Source of the DNA: Rosa chinensis
Taxonomy: Eukaryota > Streptophyta > Magnoliopsida > Rosales > Rosaceae
DNA: 64,000 nucleotides
NCBI RefSeq assembly: GCF_002994745.2
Contig: NC_037091.1
Span: forward strand, 38,500,112-38,564,111
Reading direction: 5' to 3'
Shown here: positions 22,800-36,662 of the stretch, one piece after another
Layout: every line of letters starts with the position of its first letter
How positions within the stretch are numbered: the first letter of the stretch is position 1
Position numbers and translations under genes: made by a program
Notes under the pieces: model-generated
The model's input: only the letters and a program-made list of their open reading frames with translations
Told to the model about the DNA's origin: nothing
Database searches by the model: none

Positions 22800-25700
22800 T
22801 CACTTCAGATGTCTTATCTTCTTTGTAGCATCTATAATGCTTTGGCTTATCTCCGGGTGCTCCAATTTTAACAATTTCTCAAGTTGAAGAGTGGCTTTGG
22901 TGAAGCCATCCTCCTTGATACAGGAAGCTGAAGGAAGGGCAAAAATAACTTCATTGACATCTTCTTCAAGCTGGAGGCAGAAGAGATGGCTAAACACCTG
23001 AAGATAAAGATCAAATTGCAAGTCAGAGCTACTGGCATGTGATATTTCATGAGAACAATGCACACTGGTTACTATGAAAACAAAGTTCCGATTGTAACAA
23101 CAATTGTAGATGTTCTCAAATGTGGATTTACGTTGCTGCCAATGTTGCATGGACATCCAATATGGTTTGAGAATTCCAGTCATTTAAGAAGAAAAATCTA
23201 TTAACATAAATAAATTCCAGTCAATTAAAGGTGCACAAACTGTAACAACACAATACTAATGACCCAGAGAAAACCTACAAACCTACAAAAAATCGAACTT
23301 GTGCAAGTTTTTGTTCAAGTGAATTAAAGGAGTCCCAAAGCACAGATATGTACACAAATCTTCCAGATGTAAGAGATATATAGTAGGTATAATGAAAAAT
23401 AACACATTAGTTTCCTTTTCTTACCATTTGCATCCTTGAAATAACAGTGTCTTTAATGTCTTGGGACCGTGAAACCAAATTTATAATAAATAGACCCTTC
23501 TCAGTAAGGGCATCCTTCACAGTCCGAAGAAACGACTCGTCCACAAAATCAGCTGCAGGGCAGGTCATTCCAGAACTGTACGCAAAATGTTAAAGTAATT
23601 TAAAATACGTCCATCTTTAAAACCAATATTGCTTCTTACTTGAAATTAAGTGTAGTCATTATTCACCTTGAGTCGGCAGAATCCACATCAATAATGACTA
23701 TGTCTACCTTCGAAATTCCCTGGCCTTCTACATGAAATGCCAAATGGCTTCCATTAGAAGATGGGGGGTCAGAATTGCAGTGACCATCCTCATTTCCTCG
23801 AACAGCACACTTTTCATCCTCCGCAGCAAAATGTACAGCTTTTGTGAGATACTGAATCCCATCAGCAATGTGCACCTGATACACCGAATGAAATATAAAA
23901 AGTGGTGTATGTTGAATTCAATACCATATCAGCAAAAGAACAATCTAAAAGGACAACCTTAGTTAAGCAAGTTTGTTATGTTGTTGAATGTCGAGTAACG
24001 CTGCCTAAACTTACATCCAAGTTTTTCTCAACATTCGAAAAGACACGCATAAAATTTGAGAGTTCTCTTTTATTCAATTGCTTTGATACGCTTCTCCATC
24101 AGTTGTTTGCACTCTCCTTTAGGTGTTTTATTGTCATATTCTATTGAAAATGCAGTAAAAAGAGATTAATTTGAGGCATACAAGTCAACATCGTGACACT
24201 AATTTATTATCAAAACCTGAATGAGCAATCTATTTCCACCCAAACAAGGAAAGTTTTTATACTGAAAGAAAATGAATAGGTATACTCCATTCAGCTATCA
24301 TTTTGAAACACCATTGCACAGGAACATTCTTCCTTATATTGCCCAGGCAAGGTCTAGCACACAGTTACATCTGTTTAGCTTCTCCAGAATTATTCTTGGT
24401 GGCCAAAGAACCATACTCAATTCAACTAAGACCTATAGTTAACAGTTCTCTAGACTACTCTAACAGTATAGATAGCACACTAGTCTGCTCGAAATGCTTA
24501 TTAGATAGTATGAAAAGAAGGAAGCACGATGTACAAAAAAATTACCTGCAAGTGATCATCTTCGATGAAACTAAAGTATTCTTCTGCAAGTTTGATGACT
24601 ATGGGATCCAACTCCACCGCCTGTAAATATAACTTTTAGTTACTGCATTTGTGCTAAAGTAAATTCATGATTGTAGTCTTGTAAAAAGAATTTAAAAAAA
24701 TTATGGGAGATGATTGGAAACTCTTTCTTCTTCTTTTTCTGGGAGATTTGGATCAAGTCTAAAATTACCTCAATGTGCATAAAGGGCATACATTTATGAA
24801 GGAACATAGGAAGTAAACCTGCTCCAAGACCAATAACAACTGTTTTGACCTGAGAAAGCATTCATAGTGTTAAACAAAGAAACCACCATATAATAGAGAA
24901 AGAAGGAGACAGTTGGAATAATCATTCAAACATTCAAATGCAACAAAGTATTAAACACAAATGATATGCAGCTATTGATAGACAAACAGAACTGGACATT
25001 GTGCTTAACATCAGGTCAAGTTTTCAGACACAGTATTAAAATTCATTCATTTAACTAAAGCTTTATGCCAAGCATACATAAAAACTTCTAACCATTAGAA
25101 TATGCAAAGGGGATCAAAACTCTATTGAAAAAACATGTGACAAATGAAAGGAGATGAACAACAAAACCACCTAGGACAAGCTTACTACAAATGACCATGC
25201 AAAAACTCCCACCTGATTGAGATCAATAACACCAGAACAGAAGAGTGTCCCTATTTTGCAGGAACCTAAAACTGTCACAAATTCACATCTCCTTTTGCCT
25301 ATCGTGGAAAAAATTCAAACGCTTTTTTTTTTTTCAATTTTCAACCAGAATTCTAGAGAGAACCAAAAACTACACAATACCAAAGAGTAGCAATCCTCTT
25401 GTTGACCTCAACCACAAATTGAGATCACTCGACAAGAAATAAAAGTCTCTTATCCACACCACAATCAACTACAGCCTACTCAAACCTTGCAAAGTAAATG
25501 GGAAATGTGTCTGATATGTTCAGCCGACTAATATTCAGCTTTACAAAACATGCAGCACTCGGGAGAAAAAGTATACAACATCCTTTTGGTAGCATAATAC
25601 AATTCAGAAGTATTGAAGTTACTGTAGTCCATGAGCCACTGACTGAGACAAGAATTTGAACCTTAGTAGGTATACTTTCAAAATATTCTACAAGGAACAA

Positions 25701-28700
25701 AATGAAACATCTGCCATAGAAAGAAAAAAGAAAATGAACAAAAAGACCCAAGAGCCATTAATACACTGACATCCTTTGTTTGAAGAGGTTAAACTTAACA
25801 AACATTACAAATTCTAGAACAAATTAACAAAATTCTTTAAATTCCATATCATTAAGATTCCTCATAAAGATTAAACTCCTACAGTTGAAGAGAACCAAGG
25901 GGTTAACTATAATAGCACCTAAAGAATTTAACTCTCATTTTATTTGTGTCAAAAATTTAGTGCTTAAAGCTACCAGATATTGACCCATTAGAAAATCACC
26001 AAAAACCATACACACACACACACACACACATTCTCATCTTAGACCAGGCAAACTTTTCATTTCCCTACCCACCACAGTAATTTCTGTGCAGTATTTACTG
26101 TAAGAAAATAGATTGCATACACCATAATTTGCGGGAAAAAAAAAAATCATGGTCTAAATGGGATAAAGATCCCATTGAATGACCTCAAAAAGAATTAACC
26201 CTTGATTTTAACAGCAAACAACACCTAGGGCATAAAGGTAGTAAGAAATACAGTGCTTACTGATTTTTGTGTTGACACCATGCTTTCCAAATAAGATGAA
26301 ATCAACATTAATCCAGAAATAATCCCTGTATGATAAGAACTAGCCAAATACCCATGATACACCTTCAGCTGGTGACTCGTCCCTGAAAAAGTTAAAATAA
26401 CTGAATAATTCTGAATGACAATAATTAGGCAAGCATAAGCACAACACAAGCAGCAACAAGGATGTTCCTTTATTATAATGGTGCAATACAGTATACAGTT
26501 ATAAAACTACAATGAGTTGGAAAAATAAAATTAGATGTAAGAAGTGTATAGGAAAGTGTTGAGCAGTGAAATGTTGACTTTTATGAATTTGCATTTTGTG
26601 TGCAATTTTGAACATAACTGAATATTGTACTGCGGAGAATATCAAGTTTATGAGGTCATAATTTTAAGCACTGCACATGGGTTCAAATGTTTGAGAACTG
26701 CAAAGCTATAACGGGAACAAAGACCAGTTATCCATTTTCTACAGAAGTGCAGGATGTTTTCTTCCCAACTAAGAAGCTAATAGTGTAGCAAATAGCATGC
26801 ACAAACTTCATGATATAAGCAAAACGAAAGGAACTTAAATTAAATTTACAACAGTAAAGACATATATTACCATCACTTTGTCTCTGGATTCCTCTTTTTT
26901 TAGATTTGGAAGATGAATTTGTTTTTTTCTTCTCACCCTGACCAACAATTTTATATTTCGATCCTTCCTCTGACAGAAGAGCTTCAGACTGAACCAGACC
27001 CTCACTTCTTTGGAAGACAAGGCGACGAAATGTCAAATCTCTGGATGGTAGAATGCGACTGATATCACCATTATCAGTTTCATAAATCACGTCCTCAACT
27101 ATTATTGGTCCAGTTATTGAGGATGTGACCTGCAAATGGATGCAAGCAGGCAAGGATAATGAAAATGCTGAGCATCTTTTCATTTTTTTTTTTTTTATAG
27201 ACCAAGAAAGAAAATGAAAGTTATGAAATTTTCGTACTTTGAAGTTTAAACTACAAAAATGACAGCATTTAAAAAGAAAAAGAACCTGGTGCACAATATC
27301 TCGTTGTTTGATCCCATCACTTGCCATCATGAATCTGCAGAAGTAACCGGCCAATATAAACATATAAGAGAAATGATTTGAACCATAGAGTAATCAAATG
27401 TGTCATGAACAAAAATATATCTGCTTAAACTTTTATATTGCGCTTAACATATAAAATCAATCAGAAATAACAACTTAATCAGTACTAGAAAATCCCCAAT
27501 GTCAACAGTGTTGGATGACATTGAGTTCTGCATAATCAAAACCCAAAGCCTATGCTTGAGAAGAAGTAACAATCCTTATGGAATAGGGGTAATAATAATT
27601 TTCTGTTTTTGTTTAGAAGAAGAGGGAAGTAATGATCTTGTATAAGCAAGCCGCAGACCACCAAAAAAATTCAAAAATAATTGGCAGGGAAAAAGCTGTA
27701 TCTAATGGGCTTCATACCATTTGAAAATTTTCCACCATGCAGTTTAAGTGTTTTTGCAGTTGTGACTTGTGAGTCTTTAGCAAATATATGGACTAGTAAT
27801 GTAAAAATTCATCTCCAGCTGTTAATTTTTCTGTCATGAAATCTTTAAAAACATGCTTTAGTACAGTATTAACATCAATCAACAGCCTTAAGCCGAGGGC
27901 TTCAACCCTAAGTTGTGAGGAATTTTATTGAGAGAAATATAAGATCTTATGATGATAACTATGTTGTATAAAATCAAGCTGACATTCTGGAAAATTAAAA
28001 GAAAAGAAAAGGGCTGCAAGTAACACACGGAATTTGAGCTCCATTGTCATCTTTTCCAGGCGCCAATTGTTTAACCAAAGGCGATAATTCCTTCTGAAAG
28101 AGACAGACAAAAAAGAATTAATTAAAAACACAAAATTAATAGCTAAACCGCCAAAATTAATAATGCTTAATATATACAATAAGAAAAAGAAACATTACCT
28201 GAATATCATCCATGCTCGCACTAACATGGCTGGCATCTAATAAAACCTTAATTCAGCAGATAACACACATTAGAGGAGCAAAATGAAAAAGAGAGAGAAA
28301 GAACCCTGGAAAATAAGGATCATAAAGGAAATGTGATGAAGAGGTACCATTACTAGACGAGCTGCCTTTGAGCTTTCTACTACCATCCATTGTCCTTCTT
28401 CAGAAGAGAACAGCCATTCATGAGCCCGAGTCTGCAATCAAAGATTGCAGAACTGATTTTTAAATATATGACAAACCCTTATGAACAAGTGGAGAATATG
28501 GAGAAACTAATAAGTGACACATGTATCAGGCAGATCAGAAAGTGTTCTGAATATGTTTGAGCCCCCCATGCATATCAATACAAAACCCAATGAATCATAC
28601 CAGATAAATAACTGATTCTCATATAATAGACAAAAAAAAAAAACAGATAAATAAGTAAATAACTTTGTCCTCTACATGTAAGAAATGAAATCTATAAAAC

Positions 28701-30353
28701 TCAGTGAATTTTCATTTTCATAAAACTTCTTTTCCTCTTCTTTGATATGTAGAAATGCTCCCTCTAGTGCAGAAAAATTTCCATTTCCTTTCTGGTGTGT
28801 GTATGGGCAACTAAGGAACTATAGAATGCATCAACCAGAGAAGTTCAGTAGACATACCTTAGGCACAATAAAAACCCCACAGTGATATACAAAGGGGCCA
28901 GAGTTTTCCTTAGCATCAAGAACTACAGCTCTGCAACTGAAGTGGGAGCCCCCACACAAAGTAAGCTGAAAACAACGACCCGGGCGAAGCTTAGTTAAAT
29001 CTCCTCTAGCTCCAAGTTTTAAGTCTTCAAGAGAGTGCTGTATATCTGAAGCAGAGGAGTATTCTCTACGAATTTGATTCTCATTTTCAACAGCTTCAAG
29101 AAGTCCACGACCCTAAACCCACAACCAGCACTTCATGTCAATCTTTTGAGAGACTAGGCCCCCAAGTTCTAAGTAACCTAGTGTTACATCATAAAAAAGA
29201 AAGAAATTAACAAAGGATGGAATCTGTTTGATAGCCTAAAAAGTAAACACTCTTCCTTAGCAACTAGTTATTCAATTGGGACTGTCTACTGTGTTAAGAT
29301 ACAGGCAATTAGGATGTATTATTACTAAATAGAATATGTTTATCTTCAGGAAATACATACACACAAGATATTTTACCTGACTTCCTCTACAAGCAAGAGA
29401 AGACTTATTGAATGAGGATGTGATCTCCTGCAACTCAGAGGACATCTCTTTTACAGCAACCACCATAAACGCTTGAAGACTTGGCTTACTAGACGGTTTG
29501 TGAGGTATTGCATGGACACTAATTTTCCACCCAAACCGGAACTTCGGGAAAAGCAGAGCTGGAATCAGTAACCGAGACAATTAGCAGTTATTAATTTCCT
29601 TCAATTGAACTAAAGTGGAAGATCAAGATAGTACCCAGAACATGCGACTCCGCCAATGTAAGGCAAATAAATTTCCCTCCAGACTTCAAAACTCTTCTAA
29701 CCTGAACAATGCAAATACAGTTCCACTCAAAACAAACACTTCTCTACAAAAAAGAAAAAAGAAAAAAGGAAGTAAGCTATTGACAGCATAAAGCTAAATT
29801 CCATCGCACCTCTGATAAATATTGATCCCCTAACTTAGGGCCAAGCTCCGGCTCCATTAACGCATCCAATCCACCTTTGTCAACCACAGCATCAAATGCC
29901 TCATCCTCAAGCTGTAAATTCGCAACAACAAGCCAAAGCACTCAATTCAATTGAATTCCTAAACCCTAAGCATTCAAATGCAGTAGAAGAAGCTGAAAAA
30001 GATACCTGCATGGCGGTCATGTCCATGACGCGCCACCGCATTAGGGGCCTGAGGCGCACATTGCGGCGGAGGCAATCGGAAATGGCGACCTTGGAGAAGT
30101 CGATGTTGGTGATGGAGGTGAAGCCGGCGTCGTAGAGGTGCTCGGAGAGGCGGGAGCTGCCGCAGCCGGGGACGAGGATTTGGGGTTTTGGCGGGAGGTG
30201 GGAGAGCAAAGGGTCTCGGAGCTCGGACCACCCGGCGTACCACTCGAAGGCGTCTTCGGTGCCTCGGATGGTGAAGAACTTGTCCCAGTTCTCTTTGCTT
30301 GTGAAGTCGCCTAGGGTTTCCAGAAGCTCCGCTAGCTGCTCCTCCTTGGCCAT
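22800..30353 (-). CDS. METTL13: METTL13-type dual methyltransferase (eEF1A lysine/N-terminal methyltransferase)
   Basis: Sixteen exons, all in phase, 764 residues: 30353-30006, 29911-29810, 29701-29635, 29558-29377, 29112-28858, 28431-28348, 28246-28199, 28093-28029, 27334-27286, 27129-26871, 26382-26261, 24849-24769, 24620-24546, 23875-23667, 23575-23425, 22997-22800. The N-terminal SAM-binding fold has motif I VPGCGSSRLSEHLYDAG from residue 61 and a following NIDFS acidic strand. The C-terminal fold, spermidine-synthase-like, has VVIGLGAGLLP at 531-541 and AVELDP at 555-560. In animals the two halves methylate Lys55 and the N-terminus of eEF1A; the same role in plants is inferred. Length matches plant orthologues as I remember them. 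Start chosen at MAKEEQ; an in-frame ATG at 30446 would add 31 basic residues. Intron 11 is 1.4 kb. Confidence 0.9.
26009..26030. repeat. (CA)n microsatellite
   Basis: A perfect CA run of about 11 units in intron 11 of the methyltransferase gene. Confidence 0.85.
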
Positions 30354-31757
30354 TTTTTGCTTCTGTGATTTTGTCACTGCCGGGTTTCTTTGGGGCTTTT
30401 CAGGAGGGTTTTTGGTTTGCTTTTTCAATAATCGCACTAATGCCACTGAGTTTTGAGACTTGTTACACTTTGGTCCTTAAGACCTCTTATGGGCCAAGCA
30501 GCCAAGGACCCTATCTCTAATTTTTCTCTCTTCCAAATAATTTTTCCTTAACTTTCAAGACTTGGATCCTCTATTATATATTTTTAATAAGCAGTGCTAC
30601 GATCTACTTAAAAATGAATTCGTAAGTTGTTACATTATTTAAAATCAATCCAAAAGCTAACTGTGGAAGTTTTCCTAAACACAAATCAAATACTAGCAAT
30701 TAATAGCCAACAACAACGGCTTTGAACAAAACAGAGAAATCAATTTCACCTCTGACGGTCATTATCACCGTTACTGATGCATTTTTTGTCATCATGAAAG
30801 TGGAATTTCTCTCATCATCTAGAAAGTACAGACACGATGACACGACATGATAACATTTAGAATATTAGAACACGTCACATTGTTGACACAATAATCAAAA
30901 TAACATATAACATTTATAAAATAATTTTAAAACATTTTATATGAAAAAGTTCACAAAATAACACACGAATGAATTGAAATATTACATTCATAATACAAAG
31001 ATCAAAAATAGTATGGTTTATCTACCGTACCAAATAATTAAATAAAATAACCATAAGCAAATGTTAGAAGCGAAAGAAACAAAATATGCAAAGAAGGAAA
31101 ACATCCTCCCATATCGTAACTGCTTCATTGATTGGCATTACATCTGCCCTCAATTATGACATCTGTTTCGCATGGTGTGTCAAAAAAAGTGTTCAAAAGT
31201 CACAGTCAATTGGACTTCATTCTAAAACTCTCAAGTCTCTCAAGTAGAATTGTTTCAGTTGGATTTGATAATGTAGTTTTGTACCACAGCAAATCCCCAA
31301 AAGATTGTTCACATTCGCAGTCTACTAATTTATCCTCCAAGATGATGAAATTAACGGAAGTGAATCAAGGGCCCAATTATCCCACCCCTATCTCCTTTAC
31401 ATTTCTACTTTCTACCAATTTGGTTATTTTAAGTTCACAGAATATTGGTTTTGCAGGTGATATGATATTGGGCGGTTATGAATTCCATCTGTTGGTTATG
31501 GTTGTCTGAATAGACAACACATCACCCACGTTCGCTCCCTCAGGGAGATAGTGTTCAGTCTCTGAACAGTGTTCTGTTATAAATTGTTCACTGTTAATAT
31601 TCTCAAAATATCGTTTTGATCTCTTCATCATGAATGAAACAGAAGAACAGACAAGTACGGAATCTTTTCTCAATCTAATTGAGAAAACTGGAATTTGAGG
31701 CTCTCAATCAGTCCTAGACGACCTCAGTAAGGATTTCAGTTCTGTCTAGTTGCGAAG
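30354..31757. other. Intergenic, methyltransferase promoter side
   Basis: AT-rich. The methyltransferase 5' leader and promoter must start here. A 125-codon plus-strand frame at 31132 has no recognisable domain and no coding-like bias. Nothing else is supported. Confidence 0.45.
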
Positions 31758-31763
31758 GTGGTT

Positions 31764-32958
31764 ACGGGAAGAGGATATGGCAAAGGCCTATGATAGGGTG
31801 GAATGATGCTTTTTGGAGGCAATGATGTTAAGGTTGGGGTTTCATCTCTTATGGGAGAAACGTATTATGGATTGCTTGATAACGGTTTCCTTTTCAGTGC
31901 TGTGGAAAGGGAATCCTTGAGGGTACTTTGTTCCATCACGAGGAATCAAGCAGGGCTGTCCTTTGTCACCATGCTTGTTTCTCTTTGTGGCAGAAGGCTT
32001 CTCACGGCTGCTCCAGCAGGCAAAGGCTGCAGGAAAGATTTATGGTGTTTGAATTTCAAGGTTTGCGCCCTCAATATCTCATTTATTTCACGTTGATGAT
32101 AGTCTTTTTTTTTTAAGAAGCGAATCAGGCCTCTCCACGTACAAGTCATAAAAGATATTCTTAGCATTTATGAAGAAGTCTTAGAGCAGCAGATAAATCT
32201 TCAAAAATCAGCTTTGTCTTTCAGCCCAAATGTGAGGGAAGATTATCAGGAGTTTAATTCTAAGTGGTTTTCCGGGAATTCCAGTAGTAGCCTACCACGA
32301 GAAATATTTGGGTTTGCCAACTCTAGCGGGAAGAGGCAAAAGATGTTTGTTTAAGACTGTTCAGGACGGAATTTGGCACAAGATAAATGGCTGGAAGGAA
32401 AAGATTCTTTCTCAGGCGGGTAAAGAGATTATTCTAAAATCAGTGGTTCAAGCTATTCCATCTTCCTCAATGAGTGTGTTTTGGATGCCTGTGACTTTGA
32501 GTCATGAACTATCAAGTTTATCAGCCAGGTTTTGGTGGGGGAGGCAGAAAGGTAAACGTGGTCTTCATTGGCTGCGGTGGGATTCTTTATGTAGAAACAA
32601 GTTGAAAGGTAGGCTAGGCTTTCGAGATTTTGTTAAGTTCAGTCAAGCACTCTTGGCCCAACAATCTTGGAGATTGTTCTCTCTTCTTGATTTGTTGGTC
32701 ACGAAGGTGTATAAAGGGCGTTATTATCTTTCTTCCTCTCTTCTATCTACACCTGTTGGGAGGTCAAGTTCACTGATATGGAGGTCCCTCCTTTGGGGTA
32801 GGGAACTATTAGCTTCTGGTTTGCGATGGAGGGTGGGTGATGGTAGGTCAATTTTCATCTATCGTGATGCTTGGATTCTTATTCCATACACATTTCGCAT
32901 TTACTCCCCACCAAATTTGCTTTTCAGTTCTCTTGTTTCTGAGTTGATTACTCTAGAT
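31764..32958 (+). pseudogene. LINE reverse transcriptase fragment
   Basis: Begins within the RT palm (A-Y-D-R-V-E-W-like wording with a stop). It shifts frame near 31915, shows G-I-K-Q-G-C-P-L-S-like and H-V-D-D-S segments in different frames, and then has a long clean frame at 32308-32961 with GWKEKILSQAGKEIILKSV and R-W-R-V-G-D-G-R-S-I, the thumb and connection wording of plant LINEs. It ends in the hAT insertion at 32959. Confidence 0.8.
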
Positions 32959-34705
32959 TAGAGGTGGCAAACGAGCCACTAAGCACGAGCACGGCACGGG
33001 CCCGGCATGCTTAAAAGTGGCACGACACGGCCCAAGCCCATTAGTGGCCTGGCACGACCTGAGCACGTTAGAATAACGGGTCAGGCTAGGCCTAAGAATA
33101 TTGGTCCATTGGCCCAGCCCGGCCCGAGCACGACATATTGTGGGCCGGCCCGTTACAAACACAAAATTTCATTTTGTTTTTAAAAATATTAAAAAAACTA
33201 CAATGATGAGATTTGAATATGAGACCTTTTTATTTAAAATCTCATGACAATTCCACCAATGCTTTCTTTTATATTGTCAAAATAATGAAACAAAACATTA
33301 TATCCTTGTTTTGACATAAGTATTTTTTCTAAATATTAAATATATGTTTATTAATAAAGACTAATCTCATAATAATACAACTATAGAATGAAGCAAAGAA
33401 TAATAGATACTAAATTTTCATTATATTAATAAAGATTAATCTCACAATAATATACTAAAAACAATAAATTTTGAGTTTTTTTTTTCTTTCTTTCTTATAG
33501 TGGAATATAAAAAATTATTAGAAATCTAATCTTAAAGAGTTTTTCTATTGGAACCTCCAAATTTGCTCACTTGACCTCTATGCTTTTTACACCTCTTATC
33601 AAATTTTCAAATACTAAATTTACTCACTAAACCTCACCAAACTTCCTCAAATACCCTCAATCATATAATTTGCAAACAAATTGTTATCTTTAAAATAAAA
33701 AATTTAGTCATTTCAATGATTTAATCACTCTATAAATCTTAACTAAATATACATTTCTTAATCAAACTTGGGTTTCAAATATTGTTTTCCTATTTTATAG
33801 ATGCGTTTGTGCATCTTGTTATGCTTTTTTGTTTTTCTTTCGATGTGTTTGCATCGCTCTATGTACTTCTCAATTTCAATTAATATAGTTTGTCATCTTT
33901 CCCTTCAAAAAAAAAAAAATAAGAAAATGCCATGAACTATTCTGTTTTTTTTTTTTTTAATTTTTTTTTCTATTAAAAAATAAATCATTTTTTTTTATTC
34001 TAAAAAAAAAATCACTTGTTTTTAATGTTTTTTTTTTCTCTATTTTTTTTGTACCACTAGGTCATAAATCATAAACTCACCAATATGCGTTCAACATATA
34101 TATCATACATTTTTATGTCATATGATCTTAATCATATTTTTAATTCTTATTAAATATATATGAATGTTTTAATGAGTATGTAGTGAAATTGGAAAATGAA
34201 AATAGATAAGGAAAATAATAAGAAATACAATATAATATTATTGAATTGGAAAGTCTACATAAACTAAATATAATATTTTTTAGTATAATTATTGTCCTTA
34301 ATAGTCATTTCATAGTAGGTTATATATGTCATTTAATAATTCATAATAGAGTGAGGTCAAGTGAGTAGATTTGAAGGTCCCAATAGAAACTCTCAATCTT
34401 AAAAAGCTAAGATTAAGATAAACGTTGAAGAACTTAATTTATTTTAATTTTCTAAATAGTTGAATAAAATTAATTTTTATTTGTTCAAATTAAGATTTTA
34501 AAATCGTATTTTATAGTGGGTAGGCACGAGCACGGCTCGTTATTGACCCGGCACGAGCACGGCCCGGCAAGATATGGGCTCAGGCCATGGGCCGGGCGAG
34601 GCTTAATGTTTAAGTAAATGGGCCGGCCCAAGCACGGCACTAAGTACGACTAGGCCCGCTTAAAATGGACCAGGCCGGACCTGGCCGGCCCGTTTGCCAC
34701 CTCTA
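32959..34705. mobile_element. Non-autonomous hAT element, copy 1
   Basis: Inverted ends TAGAGGTGGCAAACG ... CGTTTGCCACCTCTA with a perfect 8-bp target duplication CTCTAGAT (32951-32958 and 34706-34713), the hAT signature. GC-rich GGCCCG/GCACGAGC subterminal repeats flank an AT-rich core. It carries a nested MITE (33537-34394); without it the element is about 880 bp, the size of copy 2 at 35779-36654, which lies in the opposite orientation. No transposase. Confidence 0.93.
33537..34394. mobile_element. Mutator-type MITE nested in hAT copy 1
   Basis: Inverted ends of about 42 bp (GAGTTTTTCTATTGGAACC... and the reverse of ...GGTCCCAATAGAAACTCTC). The 9-bp target duplication AATCTTAAA (33528-33536 and 34395-34403) fits the MULE superfamily. 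hAT copy 2 shows the empty site at the same place. Interior is AT-rich with A and T runs; no transposase. Confidence 0.9.
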
Positions 34706-34778
34706 CTCTAGATGGCTATTGGAACATTGAGTTATTACATCACAGCTTTTGGCCAATAGAGGTTGAAGCAATTTTCTC

Positions 34779-35723
34779 TAGGGCTGGGCACGGGCCGGAA
34801 CAGATAGGGATTGAGCTGAAACCGAGCCCGATCCCGAATTTTCTTTTCGGTACGAGACGGGTCGGGATAGGCAATTTTCAGAGTTGAAACCGATTGGGAC
34901 CGAACCGATCGGTTTCGGTATGGGACGGGATCGGTTTCGGTTTCGGTTTAGGTTTCGGTATTTGAAGCTGTAAAAAGAAAAAAGAAAAAATGATCGAACC
35001 CAGATACATTTGGTCGAGATCTGCACCTTCTCTCTTCTTTTTCTTCTCTGCTTTGACGGTTACAAAACCGACGGAAGACTAAAGATTGAGGGAGATTATG
35101 GTTGGATTTATGAATTAATGGTGATGAAAGTCCCTCGTTAAACTGTAAAGAAATCGTTGATGGATTGGTGAAGGTGATTAGGGAATGATGGTTGAATTGA
35201 GAATTACATTTTCTGGGTTTATCAAAATGAAAAAGAGAGAGATAAGAGACGTCTGAGAAAGAGAGGAGAGAGAGAGAGAGAGTCTGGAGACTCGGGTCTG
35301 AGAGAGATGAGAGATTGAGATTAGGTAGAATTTGGTGTGGTAGAGTCTATAATAGAAGTATAGGCTTAACCAAAAATGATTACACTCTCTGACTCTCATC
35401 TCATCATGCTTGCTGTAGGGAAATTTAAAAGAAATTGGGGATCAAGTGTGGTTAGTCCTCTATGTTCCCACATATTTGACTAAACTAGCTACCCAATCAA
35501 AATCAGCCAAGTAATATAAAAAAATTAAAGATTTAATTTAATTAATTTAAACTGGACGGGACAGGACTAACCGGCATTGATTGAGCTAGTACCGGTACCG
35601 GGTCCGTTTGGGACGGGACGGGCCCAAACAGTAAATTTCAGATTTTGATCCCGGCCCGTACCGACGGATTTCGGGACGGTTTCAGGATGGGACCGGGATT
35701 TCTGTTTTGAGTGCCCAGCCCTA
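34779..35723. mobile_element. Non-autonomous hAT element, second family
   Basis: Inverted ends TAGGGCTGGGCAC ... GTGCCCAGCCCTA, exact over 13 bp, and a perfect 8-bp target duplication ATTTTCTC (34771-34778 and 35724-35731). 945 bp. Subterminal GGTTTCGGT/GGGACGGG repeats; a GA run at about 35265-35283. No transposase. A different family from the two neighbours. Confidence 0.93.
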
Positions 35724-35778
35724 ATTTTCTCCATTCCTTTGCCGATAGCTCCTATTCCAAATAGATTATGCTGGCACT

Positions 35779-36654
35779 TAGAGGTGGCAAACGGGCCGGC
35801 CCGGCCCATTTTAAGCGGGCCTAGTCATGCTTCGTGTCGTGCTTGGGCAGACTCATTTATTCTCGTGCCGGCCCATTTACTTAAACATTAAGCCCAGCCC
35901 GCCCATGGCCGGAGCCCATATCGTGCCGGGCCGTGCTCGTGCCGGGTTAATAACGGGCCGTGCTCTTGCCTACCCACTATAAAGCACGATTTTAAAATAT
36001 TAATTTGAACAAATAAAAATTAATTTTATTTAACTATTTACAAATTAAAATAAATTAAGTTCTACAACGTTTTTCTTAATCTTAGTTTTTTAAGATTAGA
36101 TTTCTAATAATTTTTTATATTCCACTATAAGAAAGAAAGAAAAAAAACCTCAAAATATATTGTTTTTAGTATATTATTGTGAGATTAATCTTTATTAATA
36201 TAATGAACATTTAGTATCTATTATTTTTTTCCTTCATTCTATAGTTGTATTATTATGAGATTAGTCTTTATTAATAATATATTTAATATTTAGAAAAAAT
36301 ACTTATGTCAAAACAAGGATATAATGTTTTGTTTCATTATTTTGACAATATAAAAAAAATCATTGGTGGAATTGTCATGAGATTTTAAATAAAAATGTCT
36401 CATATTCAAATCTCATCATTGCAGTTTTTTAATATTTTTAAAAACAAAATGAAATTTTGTGTTTGTAACGGGCCGGCCCACAATATGTCGTGCTCGGGCC
36501 GGACCGGGCGAATGTGCCAATAACCAGCCCGACCCGTTATTCTAACACGCTCGGGTCGTACCGGGCCACTAACAGGCTTGGGCCGTACCGGGCCGCTTTT
36601 AAGCTTGCCGGGCCCGTGCCGTGCTCGTGCTTAGTGGCCCATTTGCCACCTTTA
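35779..36654. mobile_element. Non-autonomous hAT element, copy 2, inverted
   Basis: Ends TAGAGGTGGCAAACG ... CATTTGCCACCTTTA and an exact 8-bp target duplication CTGGCACT (35771-35778 and 36655-36662). 876 bp. Homologous to copy 1 in reverse orientation and without the nested MITE. Confidence 0.93.
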
Positions 36655-36662
36655 CTGGCACT

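Noticed and set aside
26728..27363. 211-codon continuous minus frame
   Set aside because: Read-through of exons 9-10 and introns of the methyltransferase gene; spliced exons explain it.
31132..31509. 125-codon plus-strand frame
   Set aside because: No recognisable family, no splice or promoter context.
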